Shown here one piece after another: positions 8,161 through 15,477 of a stretch of DNA of 18,103 bases. How positions within the stretch are numbered: position 1 is the first letter of the stretch; every line of letters begins with the position of its first letter. The notes below the pieces were generated by a model. The model saw only the letters and a program-made list of their open reading frames with translations. It was not told where the DNA came from and ran no database searches. This DNA is from Flavobacteriaceae bacterium (lineage in GTDB: Bacteria; Bacteroidota; Bacteroidia; Flavobacteriales; Flavobacteriaceae), in contig JABDMQ010000358.1 of assembly GCA_013001365.1 (NCBI GenBank), positions 1 to 18,103 on the forward strand, written 5' to 3'. Both the position numbers and the translations under genes were made by a program.

Positions 8161-10440
8161 TTATAGGTTACGTTTTTTCTTTTCTTGGGCATCTATTACG
8201 GCCACTGCCGTCATATTGACTATCTCATCTACACTTGCATCTAACTGAAGTACGTGAACTGGCTTTCGCATTCCCATGATGATCGGCCCAATGGACTCTG
8301 CCTTATTGAGCTCCTTAATGAGTTTATAGGTAATATTCGCAGCGTCGAGATTTGGAAAAATCAATGTATTCACCTTTTTCCCATTGAGTTTGCTAAATGG
8401 AAATATTTCCTTTCGCATTTGCCTATTAAGTGCAAAGTCGGTCTGTAACTCTCCATCAACGATGAGGTCAGGATAATGCTCGTGTAAATGTGAAACTGCT
8501 TCACGGAGTTTGGAAGAACTAATACTATTTGATGATCCAAAGTTTGAATATGAAACCATAGCGATTACTGGTTCCATACCGAACATTTTTATGACCTTTC
8601 CTGTCATTCTAGTAATGTTGACTAGATCTTCTGATGATGGATTTTCGTTTATAGCAGTATCGCTAAGGAACAACGGGCCCAGATCCGTCATCATTAAATT
8701 GGTAGCGGCAATACGAGAAGCACCTTTGGCCATGCCAATTAATTCTATCATTGGTTTTACAACAGAGGGATAATTACTTGAAAATCCTGAAAGCATGGCA
8801 TCGGCATCCCCTTCGTTTACCATCATAGCAGCATAGTAATTACGTTCTCTCATAAGTTTCTGAGCGGCTAATTCTGTAATGCCTCGACGCTTGCGCTGTT
8901 TCCAATAAGTTGCAGCATATTTGTTCTTTTTTTCCTCCTCCTCTTCAGATTTCGGGTCTATGATAGGAACATCGGCATCGAATTCGATCTCCTCCATTAA
9001 TTTCTTAATGGTCTCTTTTCTTCCTAAAAGAATAGGTTTGGCAATCCCTTCATCATGTGCTACCTGAGCCGCTTTCAATACTCTTAACTGATCAGCTTCG
9101 GCATAGACGACCCTCTTTGGGTTTGTCTTGGCCCTGTTGAATAACAACCTAACTATTTTGTTATCAGAACCCATTCGATCTAGCAACTCCTCTTCATATT
9201 TTTGCCAATTTTTTATGGGCTCCTGGGCAACACCACTTTCCATCGCTGCCTTTGCAACAGCAGGAGGTACAACTGCTATTAATCGAGGGTCAAATGGTTT
9301 TGGAATGATATAGTCCTTGCTGAACGCTAAGCGTGTTTCATTATATGCCAAATTCACGAATTCTGGAACGGGTTCCTTACTTAGATTTGCCAATGCGATT
9401 ACAGCCGCTTTTTTCATGGCCTCATTTATCTTAGTAGCCCTTACATCCAATGCACCCCTGAATATAAATGGAAATCCAAGTACGTTATTGACCTGATTAG
9501 GATGATCACTTCTACCAGTTGCCATAATGATATCATCTCTTGTATCGATTGCTAGTTGATATTCGATTTCAGGATCTGGATTGGCCATGGCGAAAACGAT
9601 TGGATTCTTGGTCATGCTTTTAAGCATTTTAGGTGTTACAATACCAGCAGTTGATAATCCTATGAAGACATCGGCATCTTTCATTGCTTCCTCGAGAGTA
9701 TCGATCTTCCTTGTTGTTGCGAATTCTGCTTTTTGCGTGGTAAGGTCCTTTCGGTCTTTTCTTATTACTCCCTTACTATCTAACATGACGATGTTCTCGG
9801 CCAGAGCACCAAAGGATTGATAAAGTCTTGTGCACGAGATGGCTGCTGCTCCGGCTCCACTTACAACGATCTTGACCTTATCGATTTTCTTTTTCGACAA
9901 TTCCAGAGCGTTCAATAATGCAGCAGCCGAAATGATTGCTGTTCCATGTTGATCATCATGCATTACTGGAATATCCAATTCTTCTTTTAATCGCGTTTCT
10001 ATCTCAAATGCTTCAGGCGCCTTGATGTCTTCCAGGTTAATACCACCAAATGTTGGTGCGATCATTTTTACGGTCTGAATGAATTCATCGATATTCTCTG
10101 TATCAACTTCAATATCGAACACGTCTATATCAGCAAAAATCTTGAATAACAATCCTTTTCCTTCCATTACTGGCTTAGATGCTTCAGGTCCAATATTACC
10201 TAGACCAAGTACTGCAGTACCATTGGAAATTACAGCAACAAGGTTTCCTTTTGTAGTGTATTTATAGACCAAGGCCTTATCTTTTTCGATCTCCAAGCAA
10301 GGTTCAGCTACTCCTGGCGAATAGGCCAAGGAAAGGTCTCTTTGTGTCGCATATTTCTTTGTTGGCACGACCTTTATCTTTCCAGGCTGTGGTTTGGAGT
10401 GATATAATAAGGCCTCTCGTCGTTTGCTCTGTTTACTCAT
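8161..10440 (-). CDS. maeB: NADP-dependent malic enzyme with phosphotransacetylase-like C-terminal domain
   Basis: This cytosolic enzyme oxidatively decarboxylates malate to pyruvate and CO2, giving NADPH for biosynthesis. The 759-residue length is that of the two-domain MaeB type. The N-terminal malic domain has LAYSPGVAEPC (39-48), the metal-binding region NLEDIKAP (135-142) and HDDQHGTA (161-168). The NAD(P)-binding domain has GAGAAA (195-200) and AMANPDPE (284-291). From about residue 430 to the end is a phosphotransacetylase-like domain, with an IGMAKGASRIAATNLMMTDLG block. In characterised MaeB proteins this domain is regulatory and binds acetyl-CoA rather than acting as an acetyltransferase; that role here is inferred. 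A Glu/Lys-rich stretch lies between the two subregions of that domain (around residues 497-504). The ATG at 10440 has a promoter candidate 25 bp upstream. The gene separates ruvA from ruvB-queG. Confidence 0.95.
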   Translation of the reverse strand: MSKQSKRREALLYHSKPQPGKIKVVPTKKYATQRDLSLAYSPGVAEPCLEIEKDKALVYKYTTKGNLVAVISNGTAVLGLGNIGPEASKPVMEGKGLLFKIFADIDVFDIEVDTENIDEFIQTVKMIAPTFGGINLEDIKAPEAFEIETRLKEELDIPVMHDDQHGTAIISAAALLNALELSKKKIDKVKIVVSGAGAAAISCTRLYQSFGALAENIVMLDSKGVIRKDRKDLTTQKAEFATTRKIDTLEEAMKDADVFIGLSTAGIVTPKMLKSMTKNPIVFAMANPDPEIEYQLAIDTRDDIIMATGRSDHPNQVNNVLGFPFIFRGALDVRATKINEAMKKAAVIALANLSKEPVPEFVNLAYNETRLAFSKDYIIPKPFDPRLIAVVPPAVAKAAMESGVAQEPIKNWQKYEEELLDRMGSDNKIVRLLFNRAKTNPKRVVYAEADQLRVLKAAQVAHDEGIAKPILLGRKETIKKLMEEIEFDADVPIIDPKSEEEEEKKNKYAATYWKQRKRRGITELAAQKLMRERNYYAAMMVNEGDADAMLSGFSSNYPSVVKPMIELIGMAKGASRIAATNLMMTDLGPLFLSDTAINENPSSEDLVNITRMTGKVIKMFGMEPVIAMVSYSNFGSSNSISSSKLREAVSHLHEHYPDLIVDGELQTDFALNRQMRKEIFPFSKLNGKKVNTLIFPNLDAANITYKLIKELNKAESIGPIIMGMRKPVHVLQLDASVDEIVNMTAVAVIDAQEKKKRNL

Positions 10441-10465
10441 GAGGAATTAGTTGCAATGGAATTAA

Positions 10466-10496
10466 CAAAGTTAACAGTAACTACGGAATAGAGAAA
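10466..10496 (-). promoter_or_regulatory. Candidate Bacteroidota promoter for maeB
   Basis: Between queG and maeB the minus strand carries TAACTTTG (10466-10473), an exact TAnnTTTG match. TTTC lies 19 bp upstream (10493-10496), one base off TTTG. The -7 element ends 25 bp before the maeB ATG, similar to the spacing at ruvA and gcvH. This suggests maeB is a separate transcription unit from ruvB-queG. It is a motif match only. Confidence 0.45.
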
Positions 10497-10505
10497 TATA
10501 AACCC

Positions 10506-11432
10506 TTATTCTTTAAGGAATTCAATATTGCGCTTTAAACCTGAGAACTTTGTTCGTTTGACAGCGGAGTCTTTGAAAACTTTCTTGAATACCTCTTCGC
10601 TTATCTCTTCCCAGTCTTTCTTTGTCATGCTAAGTAATTCAGGTTTCGGATTGAAAAGTGGTTCTTTATGTGGCTTAGAGAATCGGTTCCATGGGCAAAC
10701 GTCTTGACAAACGTCACAGCCAAACATCCAATTATCCAATTGACCCTTGAAGTCGGAAGGGATACTTTCCTTGAGTTCGATCGTGAAATACGAAATGCAT
10801 TTACTGCCATCTACCACATAAGGTTCAGTTATAGCTTTGGTAGGACAAGCATCAATACATGCTGTACAAGTGCCACAATGATCAGTAACTGGTGTATCAT
10901 ATTCTAGTTCTAGATCAATGATCAACTCAGCAATAAAATAAAATGACCCAACCTGTTGTGTTAGTAAATTGCTATGCTTACCTATCCAACCTAAGCCAGA
11001 TTTGGCTGCCCAAGCCTTGTCCAGTACAGGTGCGGAATCAACAAATGCACGACCATGCACATCACCAATCTCTTCTTGAATATGATAAAGAAGGTGTTTC
11101 AACTTGTCCTTAATGACGAAATGATAATCTGTTCCATAGGCATACTTGCTGATTTTTGGAGCAGTTTGGTCTTCCTGATCTTTAGAAGGATAATAATTAA
11201 GCAACAAAGAAATGACACTCTTAGAGCCTTCTACTAGTTTTGTAGGATCCAATCGCTTGTCAAAATGGTTTGCCATATAATGCATCTCTCCATGCATGTT
11301 CTTATTGAGCCATTTCTCTAGTCTTGGAGCTTCTTCCTCTAAAAATCCGGCTTGGCTAATACCACAAGATAAAAAACCGAGGCGTTTGGCTTCGGTTTTG
11401 ATAAGTTCGGTAAAGTGCTTCTTATTATTCAA
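10506..11432 (-). CDS. queG: Epoxyqueuosine reductase QueG
   Basis: QueG performs the last step of queuosine synthesis, reducing epoxyqueuosine to queuosine in the wobble position of tRNAs with GUN anticodons. It uses cobalamin and two [4Fe-4S] clusters. In the 308-residue product the cluster ligands are visible: CGTCTACIDACP gives C186, C189, C192 and C196, and C212 plus CDVCQDVCPW gives C239, C242 and C246. The proposed catalytic Asp is D132 in FVDSAPVLDKAWA (130-142). The protein ends about 60 residues after the last cluster cysteines, so it is a short-form QueG without the long HEAT-like C-terminal extension seen in longer homologues. The start is a TTG whose last two bases overlap the ruvB TGA stop (TTGA; the genes overlap by 4 bp), which fits translational coupling. 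The next Met is residue 46, too late for the fold. Identification is secure. Confidence 0.95.
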   Translation of the reverse strand: MNNKKHFTELIKTEAKRLGFLSCGISQAGFLEEEAPRLEKWLNKNMHGEMHYMANHFDKRLDPTKLVEGSKSVISLLLNYYPSKDQEDQTAPKISKYAYGTDYHFVIKDKLKHLLYHIQEEIGDVHGRAFVDSAPVLDKAWAAKSGLGWIGKHSNLLTQQVGSFYFIAELIIDLELEYDTPVTDHCGTCTACIDACPTKAITEPYVVDGSKCISYFTIELKESIPSDFKGQLDNWMFGCDVCQDVCPWNRFSKPHKEPLFNPKPELLSMTKKDWEEISEEVFKKVFKDSAVKRTKFSGLKRNIEFLKE

Positions 11433-12451
11433 AATAAGCCTCCCTGAATATCTCCTTTAATCTTGCCAAGGTGTTTATAGGCCAATTCGGTGACTTCTCT
11501 ACCTCGTGGTGTTCGCATAATGAATCCTTGTTGGATAAGAAAAGGCTCATAGACCTCTTCCAAAGTTTCAGCACTTTCGCTTACAGCAGTTGCCAAGGTT
11601 GTAATACCTACAGGTCCACCCTTGAATTTATCAATAATTGTAGATAGGATCTTATTATCCATATCATCCAATCCATGGGTATCCACATTCAATGCTTCAA
11701 GTGCGTATCTAGAAATCTTGATGTCTATTTTTCCGTCGCCCTTAATTTGGGCAAAGTCTCGAACTCTGCGTAATAGAGCATTAGCAATTCTTGGTGTACC
11801 ACGACTTCTTCCCGCAATTTCAACAGCGGCTTCCATGGATATAGGAACATTGAGTATTTGAGCACTTCGCTGAACAATAGTTGTGAGCAATTCAGTCTTA
11901 TAATATTCCAATCTATTTGAAATGCCGAATCGCGCTCGCATTGGAGAGGTAAGAAGTCCTGATCGTGTTGTTGCTCCAATTAACGTGAATGGATTCAATT
12001 CTATTTGTACCGTTCTGGCATTAGGGCCGGATTCTATCATTATATCGATCTTATAGTCCTCCATTGCTGAGTAAAGATATTCTTCAACAATTGGACTCAA
12101 TCGATGGATCTCGTCGATAAACAATACGTCGCGATCCTCTAAATTAGTGAGCAGTCCGGCCAAGTCACCTGGCTTGTCTAAAACTGGTCCAGAAGTCACT
12201 TTTATTCCAACGTTCAATTCATTCGCGAGAATATGCGCCAAGGTCGTCTTGCCTAATCCTGGAGGTCCATGAAACAAAGTATGGTCCAATGCTTCATCTC
12301 TTTGGTTGGCAGCTTGGACAAAAACCTTTAGATTATCCAACACTTGTTCTTGCCCTGTAAAATCACTAAAGGTGAAAGGGCGTAACTTTCTTTCTACATC
12401 GAGTTCTTCGATAGAAAAATTCTCACCGGTCGGATCTAGATTCTCATTCAT
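11429..12451 (-). CDS. ruvB: Holliday junction branch migration DNA helicase RuvB
   Basis: RuvB is the hexameric AAA+ motor that pulls DNA through RuvA-bound Holliday junctions. From the chosen start the protein has 340 residues, the normal length. It shows Walker A GPPGLGKTT (62-70), Walker B LFIDEIH (110-116), sensor 1 GATTRSG (159-165), the MRARFGI arginine-finger segment (171-177), sensor 2 in SRGTPRIANALLRRVRDFA, and a C-terminal winged helix with PRGREVTELAYKHLG (315-329). The frame stays open to an ATG at 12484, but those 11 extra codons are encoded by the preceding terminator hairpin and U-tract. The ATG at 12451 (MNENLDPTG) is therefore preferred and fits the usual flavobacterial RuvB N-terminus. 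The gene overlaps queG by 4 bp downstream. A TATATTTG element lies 7 bp upstream of this ATG. Confidence 0.96.
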   Translation of the reverse strand: MNENLDPTGENFSIEELDVERKLRPFTFSDFTGQEQVLDNLKVFVQAANQRDEALDHTLFHGPPGLGKTTLAHILANELNVGIKVTSGPVLDKPGDLAGLLTNLEDRDVLFIDEIHRLSPIVEEYLYSAMEDYKIDIMIESGPNARTVQIELNPFTLIGATTRSGLLTSPMRARFGISNRLEYYKTELLTTIVQRSAQILNVPISMEAAVEIAGRSRGTPRIANALLRRVRDFAQIKGDGKIDIKISRYALEALNVDTHGLDDMDNKILSTIIDKFKGGPVGITTLATAVSESAETLEEVYEPFLIQQGFIMRTPRGREVTELAYKHLGKIKGDIQGGLF

Positions 12452-12458
12452 TGTAACA

Positions 12459-12466
12459 CAAATATA
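12459..12466 (-). promoter_or_regulatory. Candidate -7 promoter element for ruvB-queG
   Basis: The minus strand reads TATATTTG here, an exact TAnnTTTG match, immediately after the U-tract of the cox terminator and only 7 bp before the preferred ruvB ATG. No TTTG-like -33 element appears at the expected distance, which falls inside the terminator hairpin. If it is used, the mRNA would be leaderless or nearly so. Otherwise ruvB may be transcribed by read-through past the terminator. I see no better TAnnTTTG match between coxA and ruvB. Confidence 0.3.
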
Positions 12467-12495
12467 AAGAAAAAGCCTCTCCATTTTGGAGAGGC
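12466..12495 (-). terminator. Rho-independent terminator of the act-cox operon
   Basis: On the minus strand a 9-bp perfect stem, GCCTCTCCA / TGGAGAGGC, with an AAA loop (12475-12495) is followed at once by TTTTTCTTT (12466-12474). This is a textbook intrinsic terminator. It lies about 60 bp downstream of the coxA stop, so it marks the end of the act-cox transcript. The U-tract runs directly into the ruvB upstream region. The mirror-image stem has only a weak T-tract on the plus strand and no plus-strand gene, so I assign it to the minus strand. Confidence 0.88.
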
Positions 12496-12555
12496 CTTGT
12501 GATTGATTTTTAGATTTTCGGTTCTTTTATTGTAATTAGCTCTATTATGGGAATG

Positions 12556-14352
12556 TTAATGTTGTAATTCTTCTTCGCCTTCTTTTAATGGTACATTCTG
12601 AGGAACAAAATCCTCATCATGCCCTGGCTTGCTGTAATCATAAGCCCAACGATATACATGAGGAATTTCACCATGCCAGTTACCGTGGAAATGTTCGACC
12701 GGTGCTGTCCACTCCAATGTATTGGATCTCCATGGGTTCTGAACTGTTTTCTGTCCATAGAAAATACTTCTTATAAAATTGTATAAAAACACCAGCTGTA
12801 CAAGACCTCCAATTAATGCAAATATTGTAATTACAACGTTTGCATCAGCTGTGTCATCAAACAGCGGAAAGTTAGAATTTGTATAATAACGTCTTGGTAA
12901 TCCTGCCATACCTATAAAGTGCATTGGGAAGAATACACCATATGCACATATCGCTGTTACCCAGAAGTGAATATATCCTAAATTCTTGTTCATCATTCTC
13001 CCATACATTTTCGGGAACCAATGATAAATACCTGCAAACACACCATAGAGTGCAGATATACCCATTACCAAATGGAAGTGGGCTACTACAAAATAGGTGT
13101 CGTGTACATTAATATCCAAGGCACTATCTCCAAGAATAATTCCGGTCAATCCTCCCGTGATGAATGTTGATACCAATCCAATGGAAAATAGCATCGCAGG
13201 ATTTAACTGTAAATTACCCTTCCACAAAGTTGTTATGTAGTTAAAGGCCTTAACCGCAGATGGTATCGCAATCAGTAATGTTGTAAATGTAAATACAGAT
13301 CCCAAGAATGGGTTCATACCTGAAATGAACATGTGGTGACCCCAAACAATTGTAGATAAAAACGCAATTGCCAAGATTGAAGCAACCATCGCACGATAAC
13401 CAAAAATTGGTTTACGAGAATTGGTTGAAATAATCTCAGAAGTAATACCAAGAGCTGGAAGCAATACAATATAAACCTCTGGGTGACCTAAGAACCAGAA
13501 CAAGTGTTCAAACAATACTGGAGAACCTCCTTGATAGTGCAATACTTCGCCTTGTATGAATATATCCGATAAGAAGAAGGAAGTACCAAAACTTCTGTCC
13601 ATTATCAGCATTAATGCAGCCGAAAGTAAAACTGGGAATGAAATTACACCGATAACCGCTGTAATAAAGAATGCCCAAATTGTTAATGGAAGCCTTGTCA
13701 TAGACATTCCTTTTGTTCTCAAGTTAATAACCGTAACAATATAGTTTAAGGAACCTAGTAACGATGATGCAATGAAAATCGCCATAGACACTAACCATAG
13801 TGTCATTCCCATCCCGGATCCTGGTTGAGACATTGGTAATGCAGACAGTGGTGGATAAATTGTCCAACCAGCAGCGGCTGGTCCGAACTCAACAAAAAAT
13901 GAACTTATCATAATAACACATGATACAAAGAACAACCAATAGGATATCATGTTAAGAAACCCAGAAGCCATATCTCTTGCTCCTATTTGAAGAGGAATCA
14001 ATAGGTTACTGAAAGTACCACTAAGTCCAGCTGTTAGCACGAAAAATACCATAAGCGTACCATGAATCGTGACCAAAGCCAAATAAATATCTGCATCCAT
14101 AACACCATCCGGTGCCCATTTACCCAATAAGGCCTCAAAAACAACATTTGGTTCTTCCGGCCATGCAATTTGCATACGTATCAATAAGGACATTAAAATT
14201 CCAATAATCCCCATAATAATTACTCCAGTTATTAAATACTGCTTAGCAATCATTTTATGATCCTGACTAAATATATATTTAGTCACGAATGTTTCTTTAT
14301 GATGATGTCCGTGATCGTCGTCGTGATCGTGAGTATCTACGTGTGCTGACAT
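12556..14352 (-). CDS. coxA: Cytochrome c oxidase subunit I (heme-copper oxidase, A1-type)
   Basis: This is the catalytic, proton-pumping subunit that reduces O2 to water in the inner membrane. The 598-residue protein has the usual set of transmembrane helices and all expected ligands. Heme a is held by H97 (TIHGT) and H427; CuB by H290 (GHPEVYI, with cross-link Tyr Y294), H339 and H340 (WGHHMF); heme a3 by H425 (HFH). The D-channel Asp D127 (GARDMA), the A1-type Glu E292 and the K-channel Lys K368 (SAVKAF) are all present, as is the His-Asp pair 417-418 (HDTYF) of the Mg site. The N-terminus is unusually rich in His and Asp (7 His in residues 4-18). The ATG at 14352 is 31 bp after coxB. A terminator follows the gene, so it is last in its operon and no subunit III gene is attached. 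Confidence 0.97.
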   Translation of the reverse strand: MSAHVDTHDHDDDHGHHHKETFVTKYIFSQDHKMIAKQYLITGVIIMGIIGILMSLLIRMQIAWPEEPNVVFEALLGKWAPDGVMDADIYLALVTIHGTLMVFFVLTAGLSGTFSNLLIPLQIGARDMASGFLNMISYWLFFVSCVIMISSFFVEFGPAAAGWTIYPPLSALPMSQPGSGMGMTLWLVSMAIFIASSLLGSLNYIVTVINLRTKGMSMTRLPLTIWAFFITAVIGVISFPVLLSAALMLIMDRSFGTSFFLSDIFIQGEVLHYQGGSPVLFEHLFWFLGHPEVYIVLLPALGITSEIISTNSRKPIFGYRAMVASILAIAFLSTIVWGHHMFISGMNPFLGSVFTFTTLLIAIPSAVKAFNYITTLWKGNLQLNPAMLFSIGLVSTFITGGLTGIILGDSALDINVHDTYFVVAHFHLVMGISALYGVFAGIYHWFPKMYGRMMNKNLGYIHFWVTAICAYGVFFPMHFIGMAGLPRRYYTNSNFPLFDDTADANVVITIFALIGGLVQLVFLYNFIRSIFYGQKTVQNPWRSNTLEWTAPVEHFHGNWHGEIPHVYRWAYDYSKPGHDEDFVPQNVPLKEGEEELQH

Positions 14353-14383
14353 AATCTCTTAATTTTTTATTTCTTTTTCAATT

Positions 14384-15451
14384 TTATTGAACCAATGACT
14401 CTTTGAATTTCTTCTGCTCACTCATCCATGCATCATATTCTTCCTGAGTTTCAACTATTATTTTCATCTGCATGTTGTAATGAGATTTTCCGCAGATCTT
14501 ATTACATAGCAACAAGTAATCAAATTCGTAGCGATCTAATGCTTCCTCTCCTTTTGCAACAAGCTTTTCACTTTTCTCAACCCTGATTCTATTAATATTA
14601 GCAACCTTGTCTATAATGTCCGGGTTCGCTCTCATTTCTTCTGTGGTTACAGTAGGAGTAAATGCAAATTGAGTGATCATTCCAGGCACACAATTCATTT
14701 GAGCCCTAAAATGAGGCATATAGGCAGAATGCAATACATCTTGCGATCGCATTTTGAATAATACTTGTCTTCCCACTGGTAAATGTAATTCTGTTGTTAT
14801 AACATCATCTTCTGCATTAGGATCGGATTCGTCGACTCCAAGGATATTAGCTCTGTCAATATCAATGAGTCTAACATTTGCTTTCCCGAGGACATTATCA
14901 TCTCCACCGTATCGCGCTTTCCAATTGAATTGTTGGGCGTAAAGCTCAACTACCAATGGATCGTCTTCAGCGTCCAAGTTCATGATATTGGTCCATGTAA
15001 ACAATCCATATATAATAAGCCCAGCAAGAACAACAACCGGTATGATTGTCCAAATGAATTCTAATTTATCATTATCAGCATAAAACAAGGCCTTTCTTCC
15101 TTTCTCACCTTTGTATTTATAGGCGAACCAATGTAAAAGGAATTGTGTGACCGTTTGAACAAAGAATATAATGATCATCGATATGATCATCAAATTATCT
15201 AATTGAGGGCCATGTTCTGAAGCGGAATTGCTCACTAATGGAAGATCACCCCATTTCCAAAAAGAAACTATTGTAATTACATAAATGAAGACCAAGAACC
15301 AGATCATTAAATAACCATTGATTCTATTGTCCTTGTCATTTGCAACCTGATTATTGTCAAGCCTTGCCTCTGCAAGATCAAAGATCTTAACCATTTGCCA
15401 AATTGCAACAGCTATAAATAAAACTATTATAATTGTTAATAAAGCAGTCAT
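14384..15451 (-). CDS. coxB: Cytochrome c oxidase subunit II (CuA subunit)
   Basis: This subunit takes electrons from cytochrome c through the binuclear CuA centre and passes them to heme a of CoxA. In 355 residues there are four likely membrane segments (about 2-20, 46-65, 86-110 and 132-153), two more than the minimal hairpin. The periplasmic cupredoxin domain follows, with the entry Trp in QFNWKARY (W177). CuA ligands are H241 (VLHSAYMPH), C316, C320, H324 and M327 (CNKICGKSHYNM). Lys318 occupies the place where most subunits II have the Glu of CxEIC. A charged stretch of about 40 residues (267-309) is inserted before the last CuA loop. No cytochrome c domain is fused to the C-terminus. 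The ATG at 15451 is 26 bp after actF; coxA follows after 31 bp. Confidence 0.96.
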   Translation of the reverse strand: MTALLTIIIVLFIAVAIWQMVKIFDLAEARLDNNQVANDKDNRINGYLMIWFLVFIYVITIVSFWKWGDLPLVSNSASEHGPQLDNLMIISMIIIFFVQTVTQFLLHWFAYKYKGEKGRKALFYADNDKLEFIWTIIPVVVLAGLIIYGLFTWTNIMNLDAEDDPLVVELYAQQFNWKARYGGDDNVLGKANVRLIDIDRANILGVDESDPNAEDDVITTELHLPVGRQVLFKMRSQDVLHSAYMPHFRAQMNCVPGMITQFAFTPTVTTEEMRANPDIIDKVANINRIRVEKSEKLVAKGEEALDRYEFDYLLLCNKICGKSHYNMQMKIIVETQEEYDAWMSEQKKFKESLVQ

Positions 15452-15477
15452 TGTCGTTTCTCTTCTTTATTTCTTAA

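Noticed and set aside
11725..11979. A minus-strand frame inside ruvB encoding 84 residues
   Set aside because: It overlaps the conserved AAA+ and sensor region of ruvB in another frame and has no recognisable features.
12452..12484. An 11-codon N-terminal extension of ruvB (MERLFLYICVT)
   Set aside because: It is encoded by the cox terminator stem, U-tract and promoter-like element. The ATG at 12451 gives a normal-length RuvB.
12475..12495. The inverted repeat as an operator or bidirectional terminator
   Set aside because: The T-tract is strong only on the minus strand, right after coxA, and no plus-strand gene ends here.
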